A DNA stretch of 64,000 nucleotides. It comes from Bacteroidales bacterium. GTDB lineage: Bacteria; Bacteroidota; Bacteroidia; Bacteroidales; VadinHA17. Positions 52,113-59,422 of this stretch are shown piece after piece (within the stretch, counting starts at the first letter, position 1; every line of letters begins with the position of its first letter). The notes beneath the pieces were generated by a model. The model was not told the DNA's origin, searched no databases, and worked only from the letters and a program-made list of their open reading frames with translations. Made by a program: the position numbers and the translations under genes. The stretch covers positions 1 to 64,000 of the forward strand of contig JANTGF010000004.1 of NCBI GenBank assembly GCA_024763075.1, given 5' to 3'.

Positions 52113-54284
52113 ATGAGAACATTATTATTTTCTTTTTTGCTCTTTATTAGTATTGAAGCTTTTTCAACCAATTATTATGTTGATTCAAGTGCAACAGGTG
52201 CTAACGACGGCACCAGTTGGGTAAATGCATTTGACAGCCTGCACATGGCACTTGCTGTGGCTGTAGATGCAGATACCATTTTTGTTGCTGAAGGTACTTA
52301 CCGACCTGCGAATGGAACTGACAGGACGAAGTATTTTGTAATGCCCTCCGGTGTGAAATTGCTGGGAGGATATCCTTCCGGAGGAGGATGGCCAATGGTG
52401 GATGAGCATAAAACCATTCTGTCAGGTGACATAGGTGTGCTGAATGATGACAGCGACAATACCTATCATGTTATATTCTGTAACATGACCAACCCCCAAA
52501 CAGAAATAGCACGCTTTTATATTACCGGTGGATATGCGGATGGAGATGGGGATGACAGCAAAGGAGGTGGAATTGCCGTGAAGACAAATTCTTCCAGATA
52601 TTACGGAGTATCAATCCGGGACTGTCGTGTATATGGGAACTATGCCAAATATGGTGGCGGGATTGACATCACACGGAAAGGGGATATTTTCAATTCGATT
52701 ATCGAAAACAACCGGTGTCTTGTTTCAGGTGGGGGGTTGTACATAAATACAGATGGAAGGGCATATAATACGATTATTCGGAATAATTATTCCGCCGGTA
52801 CGGGTGGTGGTGTATATATCGGAGGATTCAATCTGGCCCCGGGGCTTGTAAATTGTTTAATTGCCAACAATGAGTCTGTAAGTTTCGGGAGTGGGATAGA
52901 TCAGTATGAATCTTATGTAATCAACTGTACTATTGTTAATAATAAAGGTCCCGGAGGGGTCTATCAGAGTTCGATTTATTCAATAATGAGAAATTCTGTG
53001 ATATGGGGGAACAAACCGTATCAGGTTCAAAATCCGGTTCTTTCAAAATTTGACCATTGTGCGATTGCCGATCCGGATGTGGATTTTTCCTCCACAACCA
53101 ATTTTTATATTGATACATTAAATGCAGGGTTGACGGATACGGTTAATTATCCTTATTTTCGTTCTCCGGCAGATTCAGTTGGAAATGTTTCTACTCCTGA
53201 GGGATTGCAAAATATGAAGGAAGCAGACTGGTATATTGATCCCGGATCTGCCTGTATCAACGCAGGGGATAAAGATCTCTATCCTGCTGCTGCTCCCGCA
53301 TATGACCTTTTGGATAATCCGAGAATAATTCTTGACACCATTGACATTGGGGTCTCCGAAGCTTTGATTGATGTAAGCACTGACACTGCAATTGTTATTG
53401 ATGACAGGGTAAATCTTTACGGCACTGTTCTTTTTTCCATTGATCTCAACTTAACCAAAAGAGGTTTTCTTTGGGGGGACAGTCCGGATAACATGGATCA
53501 TAATATTGAAAATTCTACAAGTGGTTGGTACCGGTTTATGGATACAATACAGCAAATGCCCTCGCCTGGTATTTATTATTACCGTGCCTGGGGTATGGTT
53601 GGACCAAAGATATATCGTGCCCCCGTGAGGAGTTTTGTGGTTTGCTCAAGTGATACTTCTTTTGAAAACGTCCGGATATGCAAAGGAGAAAGTTATACAT
53701 TTCCTGATGGAAGTACCTGGGACAACATATCTGCCGATGGAGAATATATCAGTTATCTTTCTTCACAAACAGGATGTGACAGCCTTGTGATGACCAGTAT
53801 CAGTGTCAGTGTGATAGATACATCTGTTAGCATTGACGGGATCATACTCACGGCTAATGCAGCGAATGCAGATTATCAATGGGTGAACTGTGATAATAAT
53901 TATGAGATGATATCCGGGGCTACAGACCAGAGTTTTACTGCCTCACAAAACGGTAGTTATGCTGTGATAATCAATGAAAACAATTGCACCGATACTTCTT
54001 TTTGTTATGAGGTAACTACTGTTGGTATAAGAGAAACTGATTTTAAAGGTTCTTTTGAAATTTTCCCGAATCCGGTGAAAGACCAGTTAAATGTCAGATC
54101 AGGTGATGAAGACTTTTCCGGACAAATTGAACTTTGGAGTGTGCTGGGGAAGATGGTTTACAGCCTGGGGGTGAAGGATGCCCGCACCATAAATATTTCC
54201 ATGCCTGGTTTCAGGCCTGGAGTGTATTTTCTGAAAATACATGGGGAAAAGGAAACGGCTGTATTCAGGATTCTGAAAGAATAA
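52113..54284 (+). CDS. Secreted parallel beta-helix protein with T9SS type A sorting domain
   Basis: The 723-residue protein has a signal peptide (MRTLLFSFLLFISIEAFS). Residues of about 20-420 form a right-handed beta-helix: YYVDSSATGANDGTSWVNAF, AEGTYRP, GGGIAVKTNSSRYYGVSIRD, GGGIDITRKGDIFNSIIENN, GGGLYINTDGRAYNTIIRNN and more turns. A choice-of-anchor-Q-like end follows (INAGDKDLYPAAAPAYDLLD). Two Ig-like or MAM-like domains come next. The last 80 residues are a type A T9SS sorting domain: FEIFPNPVKDQLNVRSG, ELWSVLGKMVYSLGV, FRPGVYFLKIHGEKETAVFR. The protein should be exported through T9SS and attached to the cell surface. Pectate-lyase-like helices often bind or cleave polysaccharides, but no catalytic residues can be claimed. 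Confidence 0.9.
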   Translation: MRTLLFSFLLFISIEAFSTNYYVDSSATGANDGTSWVNAFDSLHMALAVAVDADTIFVAEGTYRPANGTDRTKYFVMPSGVKLLGGYPSGGGWPMVDEHKTILSGDIGVLNDDSDNTYHVIFCNMTNPQTEIARFYITGGYADGDGDDSKGGGIAVKTNSSRYYGVSIRDCRVYGNYAKYGGGIDITRKGDIFNSIIENNRCLVSGGGLYINTDGRAYNTIIRNNYSAGTGGGVYIGGFNLAPGLVNCLIANNESVSFGSGIDQYESYVINCTIVNNKGPGGVYQSSIYSIMRNSVIWGNKPYQVQNPVLSKFDHCAIADPDVDFSSTTNFYIDTLNAGLTDTVNYPYFRSPADSVGNVSTPEGLQNMKEADWYIDPGSACINAGDKDLYPAAAPAYDLLDNPRIILDTIDIGVSEALIDVSTDTAIVIDDRVNLYGTVLFSIDLNLTKRGFLWGDSPDNMDHNIENSTSGWYRFMDTIQQMPSPGIYYYRAWGMVGPKIYRAPVRSFVVCSSDTSFENVRICKGESYTFPDGSTWDNISADGEYISYLSSQTGCDSLVMTSISVSVIDTSVSIDGIILTANAANADYQWVNCDNNYEMISGATDQSFTASQNGSYAVIINENNCTDTSFCYEVTTVGIRETDFKGSFEIFPNPVKDQLNVRSGDEDFSGQIELWSVLGKMVYSLGVKDARTINISMPGFRPGVYFLKIHGEKETAVFRILKE

Positions 54285-54337
54285 TCTGTTATGTTGTATG
54301 CTTTTTTTAAATTACACCAAGAAATAGAAAAAATGTC

Positions 54338-54368
54338 TTTGATATTTGAAATACATTCTTTTACTTTG
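54338..54368 (+). promoter_or_regulatory. Promoter of the trp leader and operon
   Basis: TTTG at 54338-54341 (-33) and TTACTTTG at 54361-54368 (-7, one mismatch to TAnnTTTG, followed by C) are separated by 19 bases, the spacing expected for Bacteroidota housekeeping sigma factor promoters. Transcription would begin near 54374, about 13 bases before the first Trp-rich leader frame. No second promoter box is seen between the two leader frames. Confidence 0.6.
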
Positions 54369-54386
54369 CAATGCAAACGAAAAGAA

Positions 54387-54446
54387 ATGCACAAGAATTC
54401 AAATAAAAACTGGTGGTGGCACAACGATTTTGACCAAACGTTGTGA
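54387..54446 (+). CDS. First trp leader peptide (WWW)
   Basis: A 19-codon frame from ATG 54387 to TGA 54444-54446 encodes MHKNSNKNWWWHNDFDQTL, with three consecutive TGG codons at 54411-54419. It starts 19 bases after the promoter box and ends 22 bases before a strong terminator, the layout of a trp leader peptide such as E. coli trpL. Its 3' part contains CACAACG (54420-54426) and CGTTGTG (54439-54445), which form a perfect 7 bp stem. A ribosome stalled at the Trp codons would block this stem. The role is inferred from position and codon content. Confidence 0.75.
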   Translation: MHKNSNKNWWWHNDFDQTL

Positions 54447-54468
54447 TAAGGCCTGTATATAATAATCT

Positions 54469-54500
54469 AAAAGCCTGTTGTGATCACAACAGGCTTTTTT
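54469..54500 (+). terminator. First trp attenuator terminator
   Basis: Arms AAAAGCCTGTTGT (54469-54481) and ACAACAGGCTTTT (54486-54498) form a perfect 13 bp stem around GATC; the T run continues to 54500. The 30-base palindrome follows the first leader peptide by 22 bases. The stem's GTTGTG and TCACAAC segments repeat sequences in the leader (54420-54446), so alternative pairings exist that could prevent the terminator. Confidence 0.85.
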
Positions 54501-54527
54501 AATGAAAGAGATAAATTATCAGAACTT

Positions 54528-54602
54528 ATGAGTAAAATATTAAACATACGGATCATTTCAGGAAAAATGTCAGCATGGTGGTGGCAATGGAATGGAACAT
54601 AA
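54528..54602 (+). CDS. Second trp leader peptide (WWWQW)
   Basis: A 24-codon frame runs from ATG 54528 to TAA 54600-54602; an in-frame internal ATG at 54567, preceded by CAGGAAAA, would give the short form MSAWWWQWNGT. Three TGG codons in a row (54576-54584) and a fourth at 54588-54590 make it very Trp-rich: four Trp in 11 or 24 residues. It begins 27 bases after the first terminator and ends 32 bases before the second. With no promoter between them, it reads as a second attenuator on the same transcript. Confidence 0.75.
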   Translation: MSKILNIRIISGKMSAWWWQWNGT

Positions 54603-54634
54603 ATTTAATGGGTGAAAACGGAAAAAGATGCACT

Positions 54635-54668
54635 AAGAGCGGCTTCCGGACACCCGGAAGCCGCTCTT
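54635..54668 (+). terminator. Second trp attenuator terminator
   Basis: Arms AAGAGCGGCTTCCGG (54635-54649) and CCGGAAGCCGCTCTT (54654-54668) form a perfect 15 bp stem around ACAC, 41 bp before trpE. The downstream stretch TGGTTTT is only moderately T-rich, so termination may be less complete than at the first site. CGGAA at 54619-54623 could pair with TTCCG at 54644-54648 as a short antiterminator. Confidence 0.75.
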
Positions 54669-54709
54669 TGGTTTTAAGAATATAGTTTTAGACTTTTATA
54701 TTTACACAA

Positions 54710-56113
54710 ATGAAAAACTACTATTTTAAAATAAACACAAAAGAAATACTGGCAGACATCCTGACTCCTGTGGCAGTTTACCTTAAACTCAGGGATGTCT
54801 TTCCAAATTCAATTCTTCTGGAAGGGGCTGACTTTAAAGCAGGTGAAAATCAATATTCCTTTATTTGCCTGCAAGCCCTGGCAGGAGTTAAAGCTACCGG
54901 AAATATGCTGGAAACAAGATTTCCGGATGGACAACATGAAAAAATTGAGATGACAAATCACAGGGAGGTTACGGATGTTTTAAGTGAGTATGCAAAAGTT
55001 TTTGTACCTGAAGAAGACATCAGCCATCTTCCTGCTACCGGACTTTTTGGCTATTCAACTTATGAGGCGGTTACCTATTTTGAAGACATTCAGTTAAAAA
55101 GACCGGATAAAAACATGGTAATTCCGGATTTGTATTACCAGTTCTATAAATACATTGTAGCTTTTAACCACACAAGCAATAAGATCATGCTCATTGAGCA
55201 TCTGTTCAATGAGGATGCTTCCGGACTGCAATTTATTGAGGATCAGTTATTCAATCGAACTTTTGCAGTATATCCCTTTCATCCGGTAAACGGGGAAACT
55301 TCCAATCTGACGGATGAAGAGTACAAAAATATAGTTACCAAAGGAAAACAACACTGCCTGCGGGGAGATGTGTTTCAGATAGTATTATCACGGAGTTTTA
55401 GCCAGCAGTTTACCGGAGATGAATTTAATGTTTACCGTGCACTACGTTCAATTAATCCTTCTCCCTACCTGTTTTATTTTGATTTTGGGAATTTTAAATT
55501 GTTTGGATCTTCTCCGGAAGCCCAGTTAAAGACCGGTTATGGAAAGGCACATATCAACCCGATTGCAGGTACTTTTATGCGAACAGGGAATGATAAAGAA
55601 GACAGGGAGCTGGCGAAAAAATTATCGCTGGATCCTAAAGAAAACAGTGAGCATGTAATGTTGGTCGATCTTGCCAGGAACGACCTGAGTCGAAATGCCG
55701 ATGAAGTAAAACTAAATTATTTCAGAGAAATCCATTACTACTCTCATGTTTTGCATATGGTTTCTGAAGTGGAAGGGAAGATTAGAGAAGGTACGGATCC
55801 TATACGGATTTATGCCGATACTTTTCCGGCAGGAACTTTATCAGGGGCACCAAAATACAGGGCTATGGAACTGATTGATAAATATGAAAACCAGGCCCGT
55901 GGATTTTACGGAGGTTGTATTGGAATTATTGGCTTAGAAGGAAAAATTAACCTGGCTATTACCATACGTTCATTCATGAGTAAAGACAATACACTGCATT
56001 ATCAGGCGGGAGCCGGGATTGTTGCAGAATCCTCTGAGGAAAGTGAGCTAAAAGAAGTAAAAAATAAACTGGCAGCACTGAAGAAAGCCATTGTTGAAGC
56101 AACTGAAATTTGA
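54710..56113 (+). CDS. trpE: Anthranilate synthase component I
   Basis: TrpE converts chorismate to anthranilate using ammonia from TrpG. The 467-residue protein has the N-terminal regulatory region and then the chorismate-binding domain: PSPYLFYFDFGNFKLFGSSP, NPIAGTFMRTGNDKEDRELA, KENSEHVMLVDLARNDLSRN, ADTFPAGTLSGAPKYRAMEL and a closing GAGIVAESSEESE. All match TrpE. In the Trp-binding motif, which reads LLES in feedback-inhibited enzymes such as E. coli TrpE, this protein has LLEG (Gly39) in NSILLEGADFKAGEN. That may weaken Trp feedback. It is the first structural gene of the complete operon, 41 bp after the second terminator. Confidence 0.97.
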   Translation: MKNYYFKINTKEILADILTPVAVYLKLRDVFPNSILLEGADFKAGENQYSFICLQALAGVKATGNMLETRFPDGQHEKIEMTNHREVTDVLSEYAKVFVPEEDISHLPATGLFGYSTYEAVTYFEDIQLKRPDKNMVIPDLYYQFYKYIVAFNHTSNKIMLIEHLFNEDASGLQFIEDQLFNRTFAVYPFHPVNGETSNLTDEEYKNIVTKGKQHCLRGDVFQIVLSRSFSQQFTGDEFNVYRALRSINPSPYLFYFDFGNFKLFGSSPEAQLKTGYGKAHINPIAGTFMRTGNDKEDRELAKKLSLDPKENSEHVMLVDLARNDLSRNADEVKLNYFREIHYYSHVLHMVSEVEGKIREGTDPIRIYADTFPAGTLSGAPKYRAMELIDKYENQARGFYGGCIGIIGLEGKINLAITIRSFMSKDNTLHYQAGAGIVAESSEESELKEVKNKLAALKKAIVEATEI

Positions 56114-56140
56114 AATGTTTAGTCATAATAAATATAACCA

Positions 56141-56713
56141 ATGAAAAAAATTTTAGTGATCGATAATTACGATTCGTTTACCTATAACCTTGTTCATTAC
56201 ATAAAGGATGTTACAGGGGAACTTCCGGATGTATTCAGAAATGATAAAATTACCGCCGGAGAAGCCAGGGAATACGACAAGATTTTACTATCTCCAGGAC
56301 CGGGGATCCCGGATGAGGCGGGTAATCTTAAAGACATTATTAAACAGTGTGCTCCCCAAAAGAGTATGTTTGGTGTTTGTCTTGGTTTACAGGCAATTGC
56401 TGAGGTATTTGGCGGTACTTTGTACAATATGAATAGGGTTTATCACGGAGTTTCATCGCCCATTATTATAACCAAAGAGAAAGATCCGGTTTTTGAAGGT
56501 ATGCCTAAAGTTTTTGAAGGGGCCCGTTATCATTCATGGATAGTGAACCGGGAAGGGCTGCCTCAAACACTGAAAGTAACTGCCATTGATGAGGAGGCAC
56601 AGATCATGGCGCTGAAACATACGGAGTTTGATGTGAAAGGGGTGCAATTTCACCCGGAGTCTATTTTAACCGAGAATGGAGCCAGAATCATTGAAAACTG
56701 GATAAATAACTAG
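56141..56713 (+). CDS. trpG: Anthranilate synthase component II (glutamine amidotransferase)
   Basis: TrpG hydrolyses glutamine and passes ammonia to TrpE. The 190-residue class I amidotransferase starts KKILVIDNYDSFTYNLVHYI. It has LLSPGPGIPDEAG, the nucleophile Cys80 in FGVCLGLQAIAEVFGG, and the catalytic His171 and Glu173 in VQFHPESILTE; the triad is complete. It could also serve aminodeoxychorismate synthase (PabA), as some TrpG proteins do, but its position between trpE and trpD fixes the trp role. Gaps of 27 bp on each side indicate a single operon. Confidence 0.97.
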   Translation: MKKILVIDNYDSFTYNLVHYIKDVTGELPDVFRNDKITAGEAREYDKILLSPGPGIPDEAGNLKDIIKQCAPQKSMFGVCLGLQAIAEVFGGTLYNMNRVYHGVSSPIIITKEKDPVFEGMPKVFEGARYHSWIVNREGLPQTLKVTAIDEEAQIMALKHTEFDVKGVQFHPESILTENGARIIENWINN

Positions 56714-56739
56714 AAAAAACAAACCTAAAATCACTTACC

Positions 56740-57744
56740 ATGACGGAAATGCGACAAATAATTACCCATTTATCTGCGCACAAAACTTTAACCAGGGAAG
56801 AGGCGAGGAAGATACTTTCAGATATTGCCAATGGAATATACGATGAAGTGGAGATGGCTTCTTTCATGACTATCTTTCTGATGCGGAGTGTTACTGTGGA
56901 AGAGCTTTCGGGGTTCAGGGATGCACTCCTGGAGCATTGCCTGCAGGTTGATCTGGCCTGCGATTCCCTGATTGATCTTTGTGGTACAGGAGGAGACGGG
57001 AAGGATACCTTTAACATTTCCACACTGGCGTCTTTTGTAACTGCCGGTGCCGGAGCTAAAGTTGCCAAACACGGTAATTATGGCGTTTCTTCTACCTGTG
57101 GTTCCTCAAATATTCTGGAGTTTTTCGGTTACCGGTTTACAAACAATCAGGATAATCTCAGGAAACAGATTGAAAAAGCCGGAATTTGCTTTTTGCATGC
57201 CCCCCTGTTTAATCCGGCTATGAAAAATGTCGCCCCTGTCAGGAGAGGGCTCAGGGTAAAAACCTTTTTTAATATGCTGGGACCAATGGTAAATCCTGCC
57301 TTTCCACAAAAACAACTGGTGGGTGTTTTCAGCCTGGAGCTGGCACGTATTTACAGCTATATTTATCAACAAACCGAAAAGGATTTTGTAATTATCCATA
57401 GTCTGGACGGGTATGATGAAATATCCCTGACCGGTGAATTTAAAATGATTAGCAATAAAAAGGAACAATTAATTGATCCGGAACAGCTGGGATTGGAAAA
57501 GGCAAGAGCAGAGGATATAAAAGGTGGATCAACAATAAATGAATCTGCAGATATTTTCAAAAAGATTCTGGAGGGGAATGGCACACCTTCACAGCAAAGT
57601 GTTGTTGCCGTAAATGCTGCCTACGCTTTGCAATGTTATTTTGAAAAAGATTTGGAAGAATGCCTGGCCATGGCGAATGAATCGATAAACAGTGGGAAAG
57701 CGAAACAGGCTTTTGAAAAATTAATAGAAGTATCGAATAGTTAA
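56740..57744 (+). CDS. trpD: Anthranilate phosphoribosyltransferase
   Basis: TrpD joins anthranilate to PRPP to give phosphoribosyl-anthranilate. The 334-residue protein has the small helical N-terminal domain (EEARKILSDIANGIYDEVEM, SFMTIFLMRSVTVEEL), the PRPP loop CGTGGDGKDTFNIST (Gly82-Thr), the anthranilate site KHGNYGVSSTCGSSNILEFF, NPAMKNVAPVRRGLRVKTFF with the conserved Arg, and NMLGPMVNPAFPQKQLVGVF. Length and motifs are normal. The trpC ATG lies 10 bp after its stop, following a GAAGGAG sequence. Confidence 0.97.
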   Translation: MTEMRQIITHLSAHKTLTREEARKILSDIANGIYDEVEMASFMTIFLMRSVTVEELSGFRDALLEHCLQVDLACDSLIDLCGTGGDGKDTFNISTLASFVTAGAGAKVAKHGNYGVSSTCGSSNILEFFGYRFTNNQDNLRKQIEKAGICFLHAPLFNPAMKNVAPVRRGLRVKTFFNMLGPMVNPAFPQKQLVGVFSLELARIYSYIYQQTEKDFVIIHSLDGYDEISLTGEFKMISNKKEQLIDPEQLGLEKARAEDIKGGSTINESADIFKKILEGNGTPSQQSVVAVNAAYALQCYFEKDLEECLAMANESINSGKAKQAFEKLIEVSNS

Positions 57745-57753
57745 GTGAAGGAG

Positions 57754-58542
57754 ATGGAAAATACAATTCTTAATGAAATCATCCTGAGCAAGCAGAAGGA
57801 AGTGGAACTATTAAAAACTTCTGTTCCGATGAAGATGCTGTTGAAAAAGCAAAGAACCCGGGGGCATTTCTCCATAAAGGAGTTTTTATCGAAAATAGGT
57901 GCAAGCGGGATTATTGCAGAGTTCAAGCGCAGGTCTCCTTCCAGGGGCTGGATAAACAAAGAAGCAGAACCTGCTATTGTATTACCTGCCTATCAAGAGG
58001 CCGGGGCAAGTGCGGTGAGCATATTGACGGATCATCATTTTTTTGGAGGCAGTCTCTCTGACCTGGAGCTGGCAGGTGAACAAATTGATTTACCTGTTTT
58101 GAGAAAGGATTTTATTATTGACGAATATCAGATTGTTGAGGCGGCAATTGCAGGGGCAGATGTCATCCTCTTAATTGCTGCAAACCTGTCCACCGGAATG
58201 GTAATGCAGCTGGCTAATACGGCAAAACAACTTCAACTGGAGGTGCTGCTTGAGATTCATAATCAGGAAGAACTCGGCCATATTTGTGAGGATGTCGACC
58301 TGGTTGGTGTGAATAACAGGAATTTGCATACTTTTAAAACAGAATTACAAACCTCCGTAGATCTGAGTACAAAAATCCCTGATCAATTTATGAAAATATC
58401 TGAAAGTGGCATTGATCATCCGGATGATATTAAGTTTTTAAAAAAACATGGTTATAAGGGATTTCTGATAGGAGAACGTTTTATGAAAACAAATAATCCC
58501 GGAGGAGCGTGTGGTAAGTTTGTAAAAGAATTGGGTCCATGA
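57754..58542 (+). CDS. trpC: Indole-3-glycerol phosphate synthase
   Basis: TrpC closes the indole ring from CdRP. A GTG at 57745 is also possible, but the ATG at 57754 (MENTILNEIILSKQKEVELL) fits family N-termini and gives 262 residues. The TIM-barrel marks are the catalytic SGIIAEFKRRSPSRGWINKE, AGASAVSILTDHHFFGGSLS, DLPVLRKDFIIDEYQIVEAA with the catalytic Lys, DVDLVGVNNRNLHTFKTELQ and KISESGIDHPDDIKFL, and GFLIGERFMK. It is not fused to TrpF, unlike in E. coli. A 251 bp gap follows before trpF, the only large gap in the operon. Confidence 0.96.
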   Translation: MENTILNEIILSKQKEVELLKTSVPMKMLLKKQRTRGHFSIKEFLSKIGASGIIAEFKRRSPSRGWINKEAEPAIVLPAYQEAGASAVSILTDHHFFGGSLSDLELAGEQIDLPVLRKDFIIDEYQIVEAAIAGADVILLIAANLSTGMVMQLANTAKQLQLEVLLEIHNQEELGHICEDVDLVGVNNRNLHTFKTELQTSVDLSTKIPDQFMKISESGIDHPDDIKFLKKHGYKGFLIGERFMKTNNPGGACGKFVKELGP

Positions 58543-58612
58543 GTAATAGATGAAGCATCCATGAAAAACGCCTGCCTGAATGAATTATTTGAGCAGGTAA
58601 TGGGATGATAAT

Positions 58613-58654
58613 AAAAGCCCCCGGTGGGGCGTGATGTATATAACCAGGGCTTTT
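58613..58654 (+). other. Alternative hairpins in the trpC-trpF gap
   Basis: AAAAGCCC (58613-58620) can pair with GGGCTTTT (58647-58654), or its GCCCC (58617-58621) can pair with GGGGC (58626-58630). The two pairings exclude each other. The first resembles an intrinsic terminator with a poor T run. A 15-codon frame lies just upstream at 58561-58608, without Trp codons. This may tune expression of trpFBA or simply be an internal processing or terminator site. Confidence 0.4.
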
Positions 58655-58793
58655 AAGTAGGGGGGATGACAAAATATAAAACATTGACAAACTAAATGTA
58701 ACAAAAATATAGGCAGGTGAAGATATATTATCTTTTAAAACTTGTTGAATTTGGGCTTGTCTTAAAATTAATTAATTATTTAATAGATTTATA

Positions 58794-59405
58794 ATGGGAT
58801 TAAAGATTAAAATATGTGGAATGCGTGAAGAGGAGAACATCCTTCAGACAGATGCATTGAAACCGGATTATCTGGGTTTTATTTTTTATCCCCCTTCCCC
58901 CAGGTATATTGGTTCTGTTTCCCTTCCGGATGTGAATGCAAAAAAAGCGGGTGTGTTTGTAAATGAACCACTCCACTCCCTGCTTCAGAAGGCGGCTGTT
59001 TATAATCTTGATGTGATTCAGTTGCATGGGGAAGAGTCACCGGAGACATGTAAGGTGCTTCGTGAATTTAATTACGAGGTGTGGAAGGTTTTTAAAATAG
59101 GAGAGGATACAAATTCCGATATGGTAAAACCTTTCGAGGGACTTTGTGAGTATTTTTTATATGATACAAAGACAAACGGACATGGTGGTTCCGGAAAAAA
59201 GTTTGATTGGACAAAGCTAAATGAACTGTCATCACTGGGTCCGTTTTTGCTGAGTGGAGGCATCGGACCGGAAGATGTGGAGAGAATAAAGAATCTGAAT
59301 ATTGAGAATCTTGCAGGAGTAGATGTGAACAGCCGGTTTGAGGCAAGTGCTGCTGTAAAAGATATTGCAATGCTGTCAGACTTTATCAATGCAATAAGGA
59401 ACTAA
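58794..59405 (+). CDS. trpF: Phosphoribosylanthranilate isomerase
   Basis: TrpF converts PRA to CdRP, the step before TrpC. The 203-residue TIM barrel has the start LKIKICGMREEENILQTDAL with the catalytic Cys in KICGM. It also has DYLGFIFYPPSPRYIG, AGVFVNEP, DVIQLHGEESPETC, the late catalytic Asp segment FLYDTKTNGHGGSGKKFDW, and the phosphate-binding LLSGGIGPEDVERI and GVDVNSRFEASAAVKD. The gene starts after the 251 bp gap following trpC and leads into trpB by 17 bp. Confidence 0.96.
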   Translation: MGLKIKICGMREEENILQTDALKPDYLGFIFYPPSPRYIGSVSLPDVNAKKAGVFVNEPLHSLLQKAAVYNLDVIQLHGEESPETCKVLREFNYEVWKVFKIGEDTNSDMVKPFEGLCEYFLYDTKTNGHGGSGKKFDWTKLNELSSLGPFLLSGGIGPEDVERIKNLNIENLAGVDVNSRFEASAAVKDIAMLSDFINAIRN

Positions 59406-59422
59406 TAGATGAACTGTTTGTT

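Noticed and set aside
54371..54406. An 11-codon frame starting at ATG 54371 before the first trp leader
   Set aside because: It has no Trp codons, overlaps the WWW frame in another phase, and starts almost at the predicted transcription start.
58561..58608. 15-codon frame in the trpC-trpF gap as a third leader peptide
   Set aside because: It contains no Trp or other repeated amino acid codons, so no attenuation role can be argued.
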